Positions 1 to 10,460 of a stretch of 64,000 nucleotides of DNA are shown piece by piece; position 1 is the first letter of the stretch; each line of letters opens with the position of its first letter. This DNA comes from Panicum virgatum (taxonomy: Eukaryota; Streptophyta; Magnoliopsida; Poales; Poaceae): the NCBI RefSeq assembly GCF_016808335.1, contig NC_053147.1, positions 23,856,913 through 23,920,912 of the forward strand. The letters run 5' to 3'. The position numbers were made by a program, and so were the translations under genes. The notes below the pieces were generated by a model that did no database searches, had not been told where the DNA came from, and worked only from the letters and a program-made list of their open reading frames with translations.

Positions 1-155
1 CTTGACATCTCATAATTTTGTTAACACAAGGTATGATTTTCACACTTAATTTGTCTGTGCAAAAGGTCTTTGGAAGTTTCCAAGGACCATAGTTTGTCTG
101 TGTTCATAATTTTATATCTTTTTTCAGTTTGTCAGCTCACCTGATCTTCTTTCAG

Positions 156-2847
156 GTTTCAGCAAGGCTTTAGTGGTCTCAACAGTATAGGATTTGCAGT
201 CATAAGAAAGGAATGCTTAAAATTAAGGTGCTATGCTCTTGGTGATGAACTTGGTGGTTCAGGGCAAGTAAATCAACCATTTAACAAAAGCAATAATGGA
301 CCTATTTTCCAAGGACTCAATGCATCAGGTGCTTCTTTTCGAACTGTTGGTGCGGAAATCACGCAGGAAACAGGAGATTTCTTCGTGAGTGATGCAGAGG
401 GTGACCCGGACAAACCTACCGATGGTTTCTCTTCAATAGACCAGGTGATAAATGCTTTGCGTGAAGGAAAGGTATGTGAATGACTATACTAGGATTACCC
501 CTCCTTACACATTGGTACATTTTTATCTCTATATTGCATTCTCACTTTATTTTCTATCATGGTTTTGGTCTGATCTTGCCATCTTGTGCGCGGAACCTAT
601 ATTCTGTGGCATTATATTCAGAGTTTCAGTCTGTACTATCTTCTCTGTATTTTGTTCCATTCATAGGCATTGTCATGGGGCATGCATGATCAAGGCTAAC
701 TGGACATCTTAAAAATATTCCTGAGCATTCATGGGCATTGTTCCATTCATATTCCTTATGTACTGTAGACAATATGATTCCTAAAAATATATTAGTAGTT
801 CCTCAAGCATGATTCATGAATTGTACAACTTAACTAGACAGAATAGATGGAATTGCCCATTCTTTCAGTTATAAACACCACGTTGTGCTATCGGTTCATT
901 CCCACAGTGAAAAAACTCTGCTGTTTCCATAGACCAAATCCATTTTATCTAAAACTGATAAGACTCGGTTGAAAATTCAGGACAGGACCTTAAAAGCATA
1001 ATGTGATAGTTGCATTAGTAATGTTCCCATAGTACAGTTGAATTTAGCTGTAGAGTTAACTATTCATTCTTCTCCAGTTTGTCATTGCTGTAGATGATGA
1101 AAACGGTGATAACGAAGGGGATCTTGTCATGGCAGCCACTCTAGTGAACCCGGAGTCAATTGCATTCATGATCAGGAATGGTTCTGGAATTATCTCAGTA
1201 GGCATAAAAGAAGAGGATTTAACAAGATTGATGATTCCTATGATGTCCCCAATCACAGAGATCGAAGACATTTCAACTGCTGCTGCCACAGTAACAGTGG
1301 TAAAGATCTTAGGCTTTGCAACATTAGAAAATTCAGAATCCGAAATTCCTTGTTCATTTGGGCCAAACTTTAAGGTTGTTTTAATTCTGTTCAGGATGCC
1401 AGAGTGGGTATAGCTACTGGTGTCTCCGCTGCAGATAGAGCAAAAACCATCCTTACTCTAGCCTCCCCTGATTCAAAGCCCAGTGATCTCAGACGACCGG
1501 GCCATATATTCCCCCTCAAATACCGAAATGGAGGCGTGCTGAAAAGAGCTGGGCATACAGAAGCATCAGTTGATCTTGTCGCATTGGCGGGTTTGCGTCC
1601 TGTATCTGTCCTGTCCACGGTCATGGACCCAAAGGATGGTTCAATGGCAGGCATAACGGTCCTGCAACAGATGGCTATGGAACACGATATACCGATTGTT
1701 TCAATCACTGATCTCATCCGGTTAGTATATCTTAAGGTGAATCCTTTCTGAACCTAGCTTCCTTTGTTCTGCTTTTGATTGTACTGCTTGCATAACTCTC
1801 CAAGAGCAAACAGATACTTGAAAACTAAATGTATTGGTTTTGTCTTAGCATAGTTCCAGCTTCCAGGTTGCAACAACTATCATTTCTGAAGGTTTCGACA
1901 AAACAATTGGTTTGATTTAGGTATAGAAGAAAGCGGGAGAAGCTGGTGGAGCTGATTGCGGTGTCTCGCTTGCCAACGAAATGGGGCCTCTTCCGGGCTT
2001 ACTGCTACCAATCCAAGCTCGATGGAACTGAGCACATTGCTGTTGTGAAGGTAATGCGATTCAGTTCAGTTACGTCTCCGTCTTCCAGGATGTTGAGTGA
2101 GACTGGGAAGAATTGTCTCTGGTGATCTCAGCGTTCTGCAACGCCTCATGTTCGCAGGGTGATATCGGCAACGGTGAAGACGTCCTCGTGAGGGTGCACT
2201 CGGAATGCCTGACGGGCGACATCCTCGGCTCTGCCCGCTGCGACTGCGGCAACCAGCTGGACCTGGCGCTGGAGCTCATCGAGAAGGCTGGCCGTGGCGT
2301 GCTCGTGTACCTCCGCGGCCACGAGGGCCGCGGCATTGGCCTGGGCCAGAAGCTCCGCGCCTACAACCTGCAGGACGAGGGGCACGACACCGTCGAGGCG
2401 AACGTCGAGCTCGGCCTCGCCGTCGACGCGCGCGAGTACGGCATCGGCGCCCAGGTTACCCATAGCACTCCCATTAACATGCGATCGATCCACAAGAATT
2501 CTTCGTGACTCATTTCGTCAGGTTAGGGGGGATATTGGTTGGTGTGCTGAAAATTGAAGCGTTTTCGATCCAAATGTCTGTTCCAGATACTCCGTGACAT
2601 CGGCGTGCGCACGATGCGGCTGATGACCAACAACCCGGCCAAGTTCATCGGGCTCAAGGGCTACGGCCTCGCCGTGGTGGGGAGGGTGCCGGTGATGTCC
2701 CCGATCACCAAGGAGAACCAGAAGTACCTCGAGACGAAGCGGACCAAGATGGGGCACGTCTACGGCTCCGACCTCCCTGGCAGCCTGCCGGAGTTCGCCA
2801 ATCCGCAAGACACCGCCGCTGACAAAGAAGACGATATCCAAAACTGA
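156..2847 (+). CDS. RIBA3: RIBA-type GTP cyclohydrolase II / DHBP synthase-like protein, 3' part of gene (RIBA3-like)
   Basis: Riboflavin biosynthesis enzyme, normally plastid-targeted in plants. Six exons are visible: 156-471, 1078-1299, 1395-1720, 1921-2050, 2158-2454 and 2587-2847, all with GT/AG borders and keeping one frame for 516 residues. The start and transit peptide lie before the window; bases 1-155 look like intron. The first exon resembles the plant-specific N-terminal linker. The next exons form the DHBP synthase (RibB) domain, recognisable by [11 protein letters not shown] and [12 protein letters not shown]. The last three form GTP cyclohydrolase II (RibA): the zinc site [16 protein letters not shown], the RAYNLQD and [10 protein letters not shown] segments, and the end KMGHVYG. 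In the RibB half the usual R-E in DDENRENEGD is G-D, and the Cys-Glu after the LAG segment is Ser-Thr, so that activity is probably lost while RibA looks intact. Arabidopsis RIBA3 is known to have lost the DHBP synthase activity; the orthology is inference. Confidence 0.93.
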
Positions 2848-2976
2848 TACCGATACGATTACAAATAACAAATTCTCGTTTCTTTTTGGTTGTTCGTTCC
2901 AAACCATGATCGGGATTGAGAACGATATTTTTATTTTTGAAAGAGAAGAATTGTGCTTACATTGCAATTTGCGAGC

Positions 2977-2982
2977 AATAAA
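2977..2982 (+). terminator. Putative polyadenylation signal of RIBA
   Basis: An AATAAA lies 130 bases after the RIBA stop codon, in an AT-rich stretch before the convergent H2B gene. Position and motif fit a plant poly(A) signal; usage is not shown. Confidence 0.45.
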
Positions 2983-3190
2983 TTGAGAACGAGAATTGCA
3001 GAGTATTATCAATATTACCAACTGCGAGCTTATTACAGTGACAAGATATTCAGATACCAAACGTGGCATTGCCAATTCATTTCATCGTTTCGTAAACCAG
3101 CATCATCAATTACAAACTAATCCTCGACCCCTAACTAGGGGAAAGAGGCGAAGAACAGACAAGGTCAAAGGGGGCGCATCATCTAGCAAT

Positions 3191-3625
3191 CTAGGAGGAG
3201 GTGAACTTGGTGACGGCCTTGGTGCCCTCGGAGACGGCGTGCTTCGCGAGCTCGCCGGGGAGGACGAGGCGGACCGAGGTCTGGATCTCGCGCGACGTGA
3301 TGGTGGGCTTCTTGTTGTACCTGGCGAGGCGCGCAGCCTCCTGCGCGAGCTTCTCGAAGATGTCGTTGATGAACGAGTTCATAATCGACATGGCCTTGGA
3401 GGAGATGCCGATGTCCGGGTGCACCTGCTTTAGCACCTTGAAGATGTAGATCTTGTAGGTCTCGACGCTCTTCTTGGCCTTCTTCTTGCCCTTCTTGTCG
3501 CCGCCCTCCTTGGACGCCGGCAGCCGCTTCTCGGCCTTGGGCTTCTTCTCCGCCTTGGGGGCCTTCTCGGCCTTCTCCTCCGCGGGCTTCTTCTCGGCCG
3601 GCTTCTTCTCCGCCTTGGGCGCCAT
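3191..3625 (-). CDS. H2B: Histone H2B
   Basis: Core nucleosome histone, 144 residues, single exon. The N-terminal tail (residues 1-52) is Lys/Ala/Glu/Pro-rich with repeated AEKKPAE units, typical of plant H2B. The histone fold follows: [20 protein letters not shown], then [20 protein letters not shown], and the H2B C-terminal helix [20 protein letters not shown] ending TSS. The Lys in AVTKF corresponds to the H2B mono-ubiquitination site. The start codon is fixed by the conserved [11 protein letters not shown] beginning and the promoter just upstream. It is convergent with RIBA, 343 bases between stops. Base composition is very GC-rich at third positions, normal for grass histone genes. Long open frames on both strands here are shadows of this biased composition. 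Confidence 0.97.
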   Translation of the reverse strand: MAPKAEKKPAEKKPAEEKAEKAPKAEKKPKAEKRLPASKEGGDKKGKKKAKKSVETYKIYIFKVLKQVHPDIGISSKAMSIMNSFINDIFEKLAQEAARLARYNKKPTITSREIQTSVRLVLPGELAKHAVSEGTKAVTKFTSS

Positions 3626-3745
3626 GGCGCACGGATCGAAGAGGACGGGAGGTTGAGGGAAACTCGCGAGGAGACTGGAAGAGACGGTCGGGTCGGCGGG
3701 GTGGTTGGGCTGGTAGCGTAATGATGCGGCGGGGAATCGGGTTCG

Positions 3746-3899
3746 TATTTATAGAAGAGCGCGGTGGCTCGTGATTGGCTGGGACGGGGAGGGCGCGGAT
3801 CGCTGACATGGCATGGGATCAAGAACGTTGGAAGGATCAACGTTGCCCCTTGAGACACGTGGAGGAGGCTGAATGGGCAGAAGTGGTAGGTCGCGGATC
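3746..3899 (-). promoter_or_regulatory. H2B promoter: TATA, CCAAT and two histone octamer motifs
   Basis: Upstream of H2B on the minus strand: TATAAATA (complement of 3746-3753, about 120 bases before the ATG), a CCAAT box (complement of 3774-3778), and two copies of the plant histone octamer CGCGGATC as read on the + strand (3794-3801 and 3892-3899). The octamer is known from plant S-phase histone promoters, so S-phase expression is expected. Confidence 0.8.
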
Positions 3900-3990
3900 C
3901 AGGGGCCGTTAAGGCTGTCAGCGGAATTTTTGGGCGCCCGAGAGAAGGCAGGGTGGGCCCCAATTCTTTCATTTTATCCTTTTGTTTTTA

Positions 3991-4280
3991 CTCCCTCCTT
4001 CCACATTTGTAGGGCGGATAACCTCCTACTCCAGAGACCAAGGAGCATTTACTCCCGTTTGCATGAAGGCATGCAGCCCCTTGAATCTCGTCTCTGTTTA
4101 ACCGCTAATTAAACTTCCTCCGCAGCAAACTTTCTCTCACCCAACCACGCGCGCCATTTGCCTGGCAAGGGGCTTAATTACGTGGCTTACCGAGGTAAAG
4201 AGCTGCTGAGCGACGGGTGCGCCCTATATTTATAGAAAAGTTAATTTTGCTCATACGCCTAACAAACGGGAAGGAGGGAG
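3991..4280. mobile_element. Stowaway-type MITE
   Basis: A 290-bp element with inverted ends CTCCCTCCTTCC...GGAAGGAGGGAG, flanked on both sides by TA (3989-3990, 4281-4282). The inverted match continues about 25 bases inward. TA duplication and CTCCCTCC ends are typical of Stowaway (Tc1/mariner) MITEs. No coding capacity. Confidence 0.85.
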
Positions 4281-4431
4281 TACGTCCCTAGCCAAGCTGA
4301 GAGGTCCTCTACCGGTGGAGCAGGGAAACGAAGGCAGAGGTCCACAAATGAAAGCAAGGTACTCCTAGAAAGTAGTATGGGCGTAACATTTGCAGTAATG
4401 GTTCGATGCCATCGCTCATCGCCGTAGCTTA

Positions 4432-4934
4432 GAGCAAGTATTATGATGTTGTGTAGGCCGGCGATTTATAGTACACATCAGCAAAAAGCTTCGCTGGCAG
4501 AGAGAGAAAAAAAAGAGAGGAGGCGAGCGACTCGCCAATCACCGGCGGAAGCAGGCGCATGAGAGCTCCCAGGATTCCCATTGGTTCACGCTTATGCTAC
4601 AACAAAAAAAACATTGATGATGCTGGGCCCACTACTGCATCTTGGTGACCTGGAGCACGAAACGCCCGCTCGTCGGCATCTTTACTAGCCCTGCTCTTAG
4701 AGCAAGAGCAATAACGCAGCCGGCCAAGCCGGCTGCATGCGCGGCCATGCGCCCGCTGCAGCGCCTGCTGCCGTCTGCATGCTGCCGCTCTGCTTTATCT
4801 GGGCCCATGATTAGACAGCGAGACGTCTGCTTCAGTCGGCGGTGAGGAAAACACCTAATTTTTTCTTTCTCTATTCTCTTCTCTCTCCTCTACTTAGAAT
4901 TCGGCCTTCTTGTAGCCCACTATAATACTTGCTC
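4432..4934. mobile_element. Tandem or nested pair of TTA-flanked MITEs
   Basis: Ends read GAGCAAGTATTATG (4432) and, inverted, GAGCAAGTATTATAG (at 4934). TTA flanks both outer ends (4429-4431, 4935-4937), and a third TTA (4697-4699) sits between GCTC and GAGC in the middle, so two units (4432-4696 and 4700-4934) abut and share the target base triplet. TTA duplication suggests the PIF/Harbinger (Tourist) class. Non-coding. Confidence 0.65.
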
Positions 4935-4937
4935 TTA

Positions 4938-5857
4938 GAAATCATTTTTCATCACCATAAATATTCCTCTATCTTGAAATATAAAGTAGTATCATACTAT
5001 TTGAAATTTATCTCCAAATATTAAGAATTGGAGGGAACTAATAACAATAATCTTAATAACTATGTGCTCTACCTTGGAGCCCATCAAAACATGTGCATTG
5101 ATCTTTAATAAGGGGTACATGTTAATTTTTTTCTATCCTTAAATTGTCCTAAAAATCCTAGGATCTTTTAAATTTGGGGACACAAGGAGTTTTCTATCTG
5201 GCTAGAATCTCTTGCTAGGACGAGTGAACTGAATCTACTCCAAGGTATATGAACCCTCTATGATAATGTTCTCGACTTTTGACATTATTGCAGTCCATAT
5301 AGCTCACCCCCACACCATCTCCTTGCCACCTTGTCCGTGGTGTAACTCTTCTCATGAGGCATTTTTTTTCCAAGATTGCAAAGTTTGACTGGAACAGGAG
5401 CCAATCATGTATGGATGCTTAGGTGTTCCTCTTTTGCTAAAAATCAAGTATATTGTAGGTGTATGCATTAGTATAATTCCAATCCATATTGCTTATTTGT
5501 AAGTTATTATTTGAGCCAAAACTACGACACATGCCCACTCCTCCCTAACAAAAACAACCAATAGGCATCGAGGTCCATTCATGAACTCCCTGCTCCACTT
5601 AATCCATCAATATCTAGCACGCAGATCCCAGCCCACCACTTGCTACTTTGCATTAGTGTCCCTCTCGAGATCCTCACAACTGAAGTCCCTTCTATTTTCT
5701 CCCCTAAATCATTAAAATGAAAATCCTAGGTTAGCCATACAAGGGCGTCAATAGTGACTAGTGAGCGAAAGCCATATAGAGGGTTACAAACTTTTTTTTT
5801 TTGAAAAGAAGGGGTTACAAACTTACAATGGCACTATCCCGCTACCCCGCTGAAAGG
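4938..5857. other. Intergenic, AT-rich, no gene seen
   Basis: No credible coding region or RNA gene. Contains a 10-base poly-T run near 5793 and a short near-duplication of 'gggttacaaactt' (about 5783 and 5813). Probably decayed repeats; family not recognised. Confidence 0.4.
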
Positions 5858-7395
5858 AATCAGGTGCTCGTAGCCTAAGAGGGAGAGGGGTGAATTAGGC
5901 AAACTAAAATTCTTAACCTCAAGCTCCAACTAAATTGCACAAAACATAACTAGATCATACTATCTAGATGTGCAACTATGGTTTATCTAGTGTGAAAACC
6001 CTCATCCCAAAAAAATTATGCAACCTATAGCCAATCCGATCAAGATTCTACTCTAGAAGGTAAAGGCACACAAAGATTGCAATAAGTAAATGCGGAAGTT
6101 TAAAGGAGGGATGAGAGAAAACAAACTCTTTGACACAAAGATTTATCCCGTGGTTCGGTTAGCCACAAAGGCACACCTACATCCATGTTGTTGAAGCACT
6201 CACAAAGAGTATTGTTTCTCATCCACCAAGTCTCTTCCGTAAACTTAATCACGGTCACCTTGGCCCCGGGTTCCACTAAGAAGCTTCACCAAGAAGGGTG
6301 GGGGTCTCCACGTGCCCCGCACAAAGATGTCGTCGCTGTTCCACACCAAATCGGAGGGTCGATGACGTTGCCGGCGAGCCACCAATACTCCAAGGAGCCG
6401 GTACACCGAGTACATAAGGTGGTTCTCTCCTAGAACCAAAGCACAAGGCACATAACCTTACTCACTCACTCACTCAAGAGCTAAACTAGTACTAAACCTA
6501 AAGATGTGATCAATTTTCTTTTTTGGTTGGCTTGGAGATGTTCTTCAATGTGTCTAGGATCTCTCTAAACTCCAGCAACTCCAAAATGGTCGGGGGAAGC
6601 CATATATATAGCCCACAAACATGAAGTAGCCGTTTGTAGCCGTTGATTCTTTTTCTGTGTAGGGCGTCGGATAATCTGACGTGTTCACTGTCCAGGGCGT
6701 CGGATCATCCGACCCCACTGAGATTCCCCTGGTAGCCTTTACCCTTTGCAACTTTTGCTGACGTCATTTCCGACCTATTAGTCCGACGTGTTCTGAATCA
6801 CAGGTCGGATCATCCGGTGCAATTGCCAAATTTGAATTCCAAACAACAGTCACTGATCATTGCTACTGCCCATTAGTCCGACGCTCCGAAATCACCATGT
6901 CAGATCATCCGACCCTGAAGGATATTTTCCATCTCGAGAAAACAAGCTCTCTGGAGAATAGTCCGGCCTTTAGTCCGACATTGAATTTCCTAGCGTCGGA
7001 TTATCCGTCCCTGAAGGGATTCTGAGCTCCATGAAACAACCTTCTCTGAAGAATGCTCCGGTCATTTGTCCGACCCTTCTTCCATCCCGTCGGATTAACC
7101 GAGTGCATTGGTCGGATAGTCCGACCGTAGGGGCGTCGGATTATCCGAACCTACTGAGATTTTCCTATTTCTTTGTTGCACTTGTCCAACTCGTCGCAGC
7201 GGTCATTTGGTTGGATATCTCTATGGTGGGTTGGACACCTCGTCTCGACGGTGCATTGGACGTCTCGGATATTGCTTGGACTCTATCCAAGGGACCTAAA
7301 GAATCGTACAAATAAGATCTTGCAAACTTGTCAGTCCCATTGATTGCATTGTCATACGATCACCAAAATCACTCGAAATGGCCTAAATGGGGCCA
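5858..7395. repeat. Dispersed non-coding repeat with a palindromic GTCGGAT/ATCCGAC array
   Basis: No coding potential. The 5' part resembles a common grass repeat. Between about 6660 and 7150 there are repeated imperfect palindromes of the form GTCGGATNATCCGAC (for example near 6664, 6699, 6803, 6993, 7109 and 7133), spaced irregularly and alternating with AGTCCGAC half-sites. I cannot assign a transposon family; no target duplication was found. Confidence 0.5.
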
Positions 7396-7869
7396 TGTTC
7401 GTTACACCCGCAAAAGCTCATAGTACACAAAAGCAATGGCGCATCGGTTCAAAAGGGTAGGCATGCAACAGCGAGGGCAGCTGTGGGCAGGCACGAAGAG
7501 GGCCTCAACCAAACAAGCAGGCTCTTTAGTTGCTATTTTTTCCTTGCAAAAATAATACTTTTATTTAGTTTGGAAGTGTTTGTATTCAGGAAAACCATAT
7601 TATAGCTTTGGAAAATGAAGATGAAACAAATTGATTTGAAATATTTGGATTGATTTTTTTGGTCTTAGGAATTCCTAATTACAAAACCATGCCGTCACAA
7701 TCCTATGTTTTTGTTTCTGTCATCTCCCTGGTATTTAAAGAGCATAGTCTATGAGCAAACATATTGCATATTTTTGGACTATCATTAAAAATGTTGAAAA
7801 AAATGTTACATGATAAGAATTGTCAAATTTTACACATACTTCAAAATATGTCGTGAGTGAATGAATGAG
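7396..7869. other. Intergenic, no gene seen
   Basis: AT-rich stretch between two repeats; no coding region, RNA or element ends could be supported. Confidence 0.4.
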
Positions 7870-10460
7870 TGTAACACCCCTAAACAAATTTCAGTATAAA
7901 TCATGTCATCATGTGCATCATCAAATAACTTCAACATGGGTTGGGTTTTATTTCCGGAAAGTCCGGATTTCAATCCGGAACCTCCGGGTTGGGCTGAAAT
8001 TCGGAGTATCCGAGATTATTGTAGCGGGAACATGTCAAACTCACAGCATATAGATGCCACATCACCCTCACGGGCCCCACATGTCAGCCCAAGCCCCAGA
8101 TACACCCGCACCCTCCCCTGTCCACTCTCTCTCACTCCCTCACTCTCTCCAACTCTCTCTCTACTCTTGTCCATGGATGAGCTCTCACCCATCCTTCACC
8201 ATTGAAGCCCCCACCTTGCCGGAGCTTCACCGGAGGATCTCCGGAGCACGACGCCAGCGAGCTGCACCACCTCGGCTTCATCTTCTTCCTTGGAGCTAGG
8301 AGCTTCCCCAAACTTCTCCCTCTCCTTCCTCTTCCTCAAGCTTCAAGCAAGAAGGACGAGCTCGAGCTTCACCAAGCCCTCCCACCATCTTAAGGACCTT
8401 GCGGTGTTGCACTTGTCGCCGGTAAGCTCATCCCCTTCCCCGATCTATCCCCATTGCCCTAGGTTGGAGCCATTAGAGCCCCTTTCACCATTGATGGCCT
8501 AGAGCTCTCACACCCAAATGCATGTTGGATTTAGCTATCAAAATAGACTCCCCACATTCCTATGAACCTTTAGAAACAAACCTCACCCCAAACCGAGGTC
8601 GGAATCGCCGGCAATGGATTTTCTAGTGTTCACATGTTGAGCTGCCAGAGTCTACGGGCTGAAACTCAGAGTATCCGAGGTTACTGTAGCTGTGCCTGGA
8701 GTATCCGGGCCGAAACCTGGAGTATCCGGGTTTTGCATGTCCGGAGTATCTGAGCTTATGTCCGGAGTGTCTGGAAACCCCTAAACTAAGGTCTCTTGGT
8801 AGTTGTTTAATCCCCATACTTTTACTTATAGTTGAACCATATATGTATTATATACCTAGCCTCTTTTATCATGATTTTGGACTAATAAATCATGCTTTCT
8901 CATACCATATGCATCGCATTGCAATCATTCTTACTTATCAAGCATCATTGCACTCGTGTAGAGACCATGACGCCGGATCAAGAGGAGTGTGAGCACGAGT
9001 CGGAGACCGTGGGAGACGACGCTTCCTTTGTGACCCAAGGCAGGCACCTAAGCATACTTTTATCCCTATTTTGGATCAATGAAGTATAATGTCGTGTTTG
9101 TGCATGAGTTACTATACTTATTAATGTTTGCTTAGAATCTATTTGATGCATTACCAACCTTGTTTAGAACACCAACCTCTAGGTGAGTACGCTTGTTTAG
9201 GTATCACAAATTATATGGTTAGCCATGCTAAGCTTTGGTAGAAGATGAGAGGTGGCAAGAGTACCACCGCTTGCGAGTTATAGGATGTTTGATTAATTTT
9301 ACATTCTTAGTTATTGATGAATAAATTGTGAGCAACTATGAATTATGAATCAGACTTGAGCAAGAATGGTAGGGCCATGTTGGGAGAGGAGCCCAAATGG
9401 TTAGTTTTGCTTGAGTTGATTAAGGACCGTCTCTTTGGTCGCCGGTCTCTTGAGCACTTTCCCGTACAAACCACATGCTTAGTAATGGGACGATAAGCCA
9501 ATTAGCATGAGTCACACCTTGCCTTGATCGGATTCGGTGCGAGTCATGGAGTGTGATCGGCGGTTCCGGTGCACTTGTCCTTCCCGACCATTCGCTCATA
9601 GCCGGTTGTGTTTGTGTGAAAGGTTGGGGGCATGAATTAACACTTATCCTTGGCCGCGGGTATGGTCATTGGTCTTGCCCTCGTGTGGGGAAAGTTGTAC
9701 ACCCTACAGGGTCTTTAATCTATTGCAATAGCCGCGCTCTCGGACAGTGAGCACGCTCTTTGAGGTTCACTCCAATGTAGAGTCTCGTGATGGAGTTCAT
9801 GGAAGATTGATCTCAAGTTATACATGATCATTTTACTTATGTTATTGTATTGATGAATGATATAGAGATCATATATATATACTTGTCTTTTACTTATTAT
9901 AACTTGATCAAAGTTTGATGCTTTTTATGCAAAAATTATAAACCTTGACCAATCCTTGCTACTAACCAAATGCATTCTCCTTGAGGTCGGGCAAGTATAT
10001 ACCCATATCGGATAAGTCCTGCTAGTACCCTTTGTACTCATGGTGCGATCGTTCAAGTTGTTGCAGGTGACACACAGTCGGAGGCCGTCTTTGGGTACTT
10101 CTACCCCGTCAACGGAGGTGCGGGTGAGGAGTAGATGGCCGGTGGCTATGAGAAGGATACTATCGGCATATAATGTTAACCTTCTATTTTGTGTTATGTA
10201 TGGAGTGCGCTTTTAGTAGACTTTTCGCTGCAAACTTTGAAGACTTGATGTACTAAACCTTGAACCTCTTTTGTAATGTAAACTCGTGTTGGATATGCCT
10301 CTGTAATGGTATTGCTGTTGTGCGAGTGGAGTGTATTTAAATCCTGGGCAGTGCTCATGACACGTTTCAAGGACTACCGGTGCTGGTCTTTTCTAATTGA
10401 GTTGATCAATGGATGATGACTCTATTAGGCGGGATCAACTTGGGCCGGTTCCTCTGAGTA
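7870..10460 (+). repeat. LTR-like retrotransposon relic (TGTAACACCCC start)
   Basis: Begins TGTAACACCCC, a start shared by many grass gypsy LTRs, and runs through a C-rich leader-like segment (8050-8500) into AT-rich sequence with no long coding frame. Two clusters of GGAGTATCCGGG-like motifs occur (7965-8015 and 8660-8785). A matching end and target duplication were not identified. The far side is interrupted by the LINE-like insertion at 10461 and resumes at 12228. Solo LTR or LTR fragment is an inference. Confidence 0.45.

Noticed and set aside
3430..3972. Long open frames on both strands over and upstream of H2B
   Set aside because: They are shadows of the high GC third-position bias of the histone gene and its promoter; no domain or conservation.
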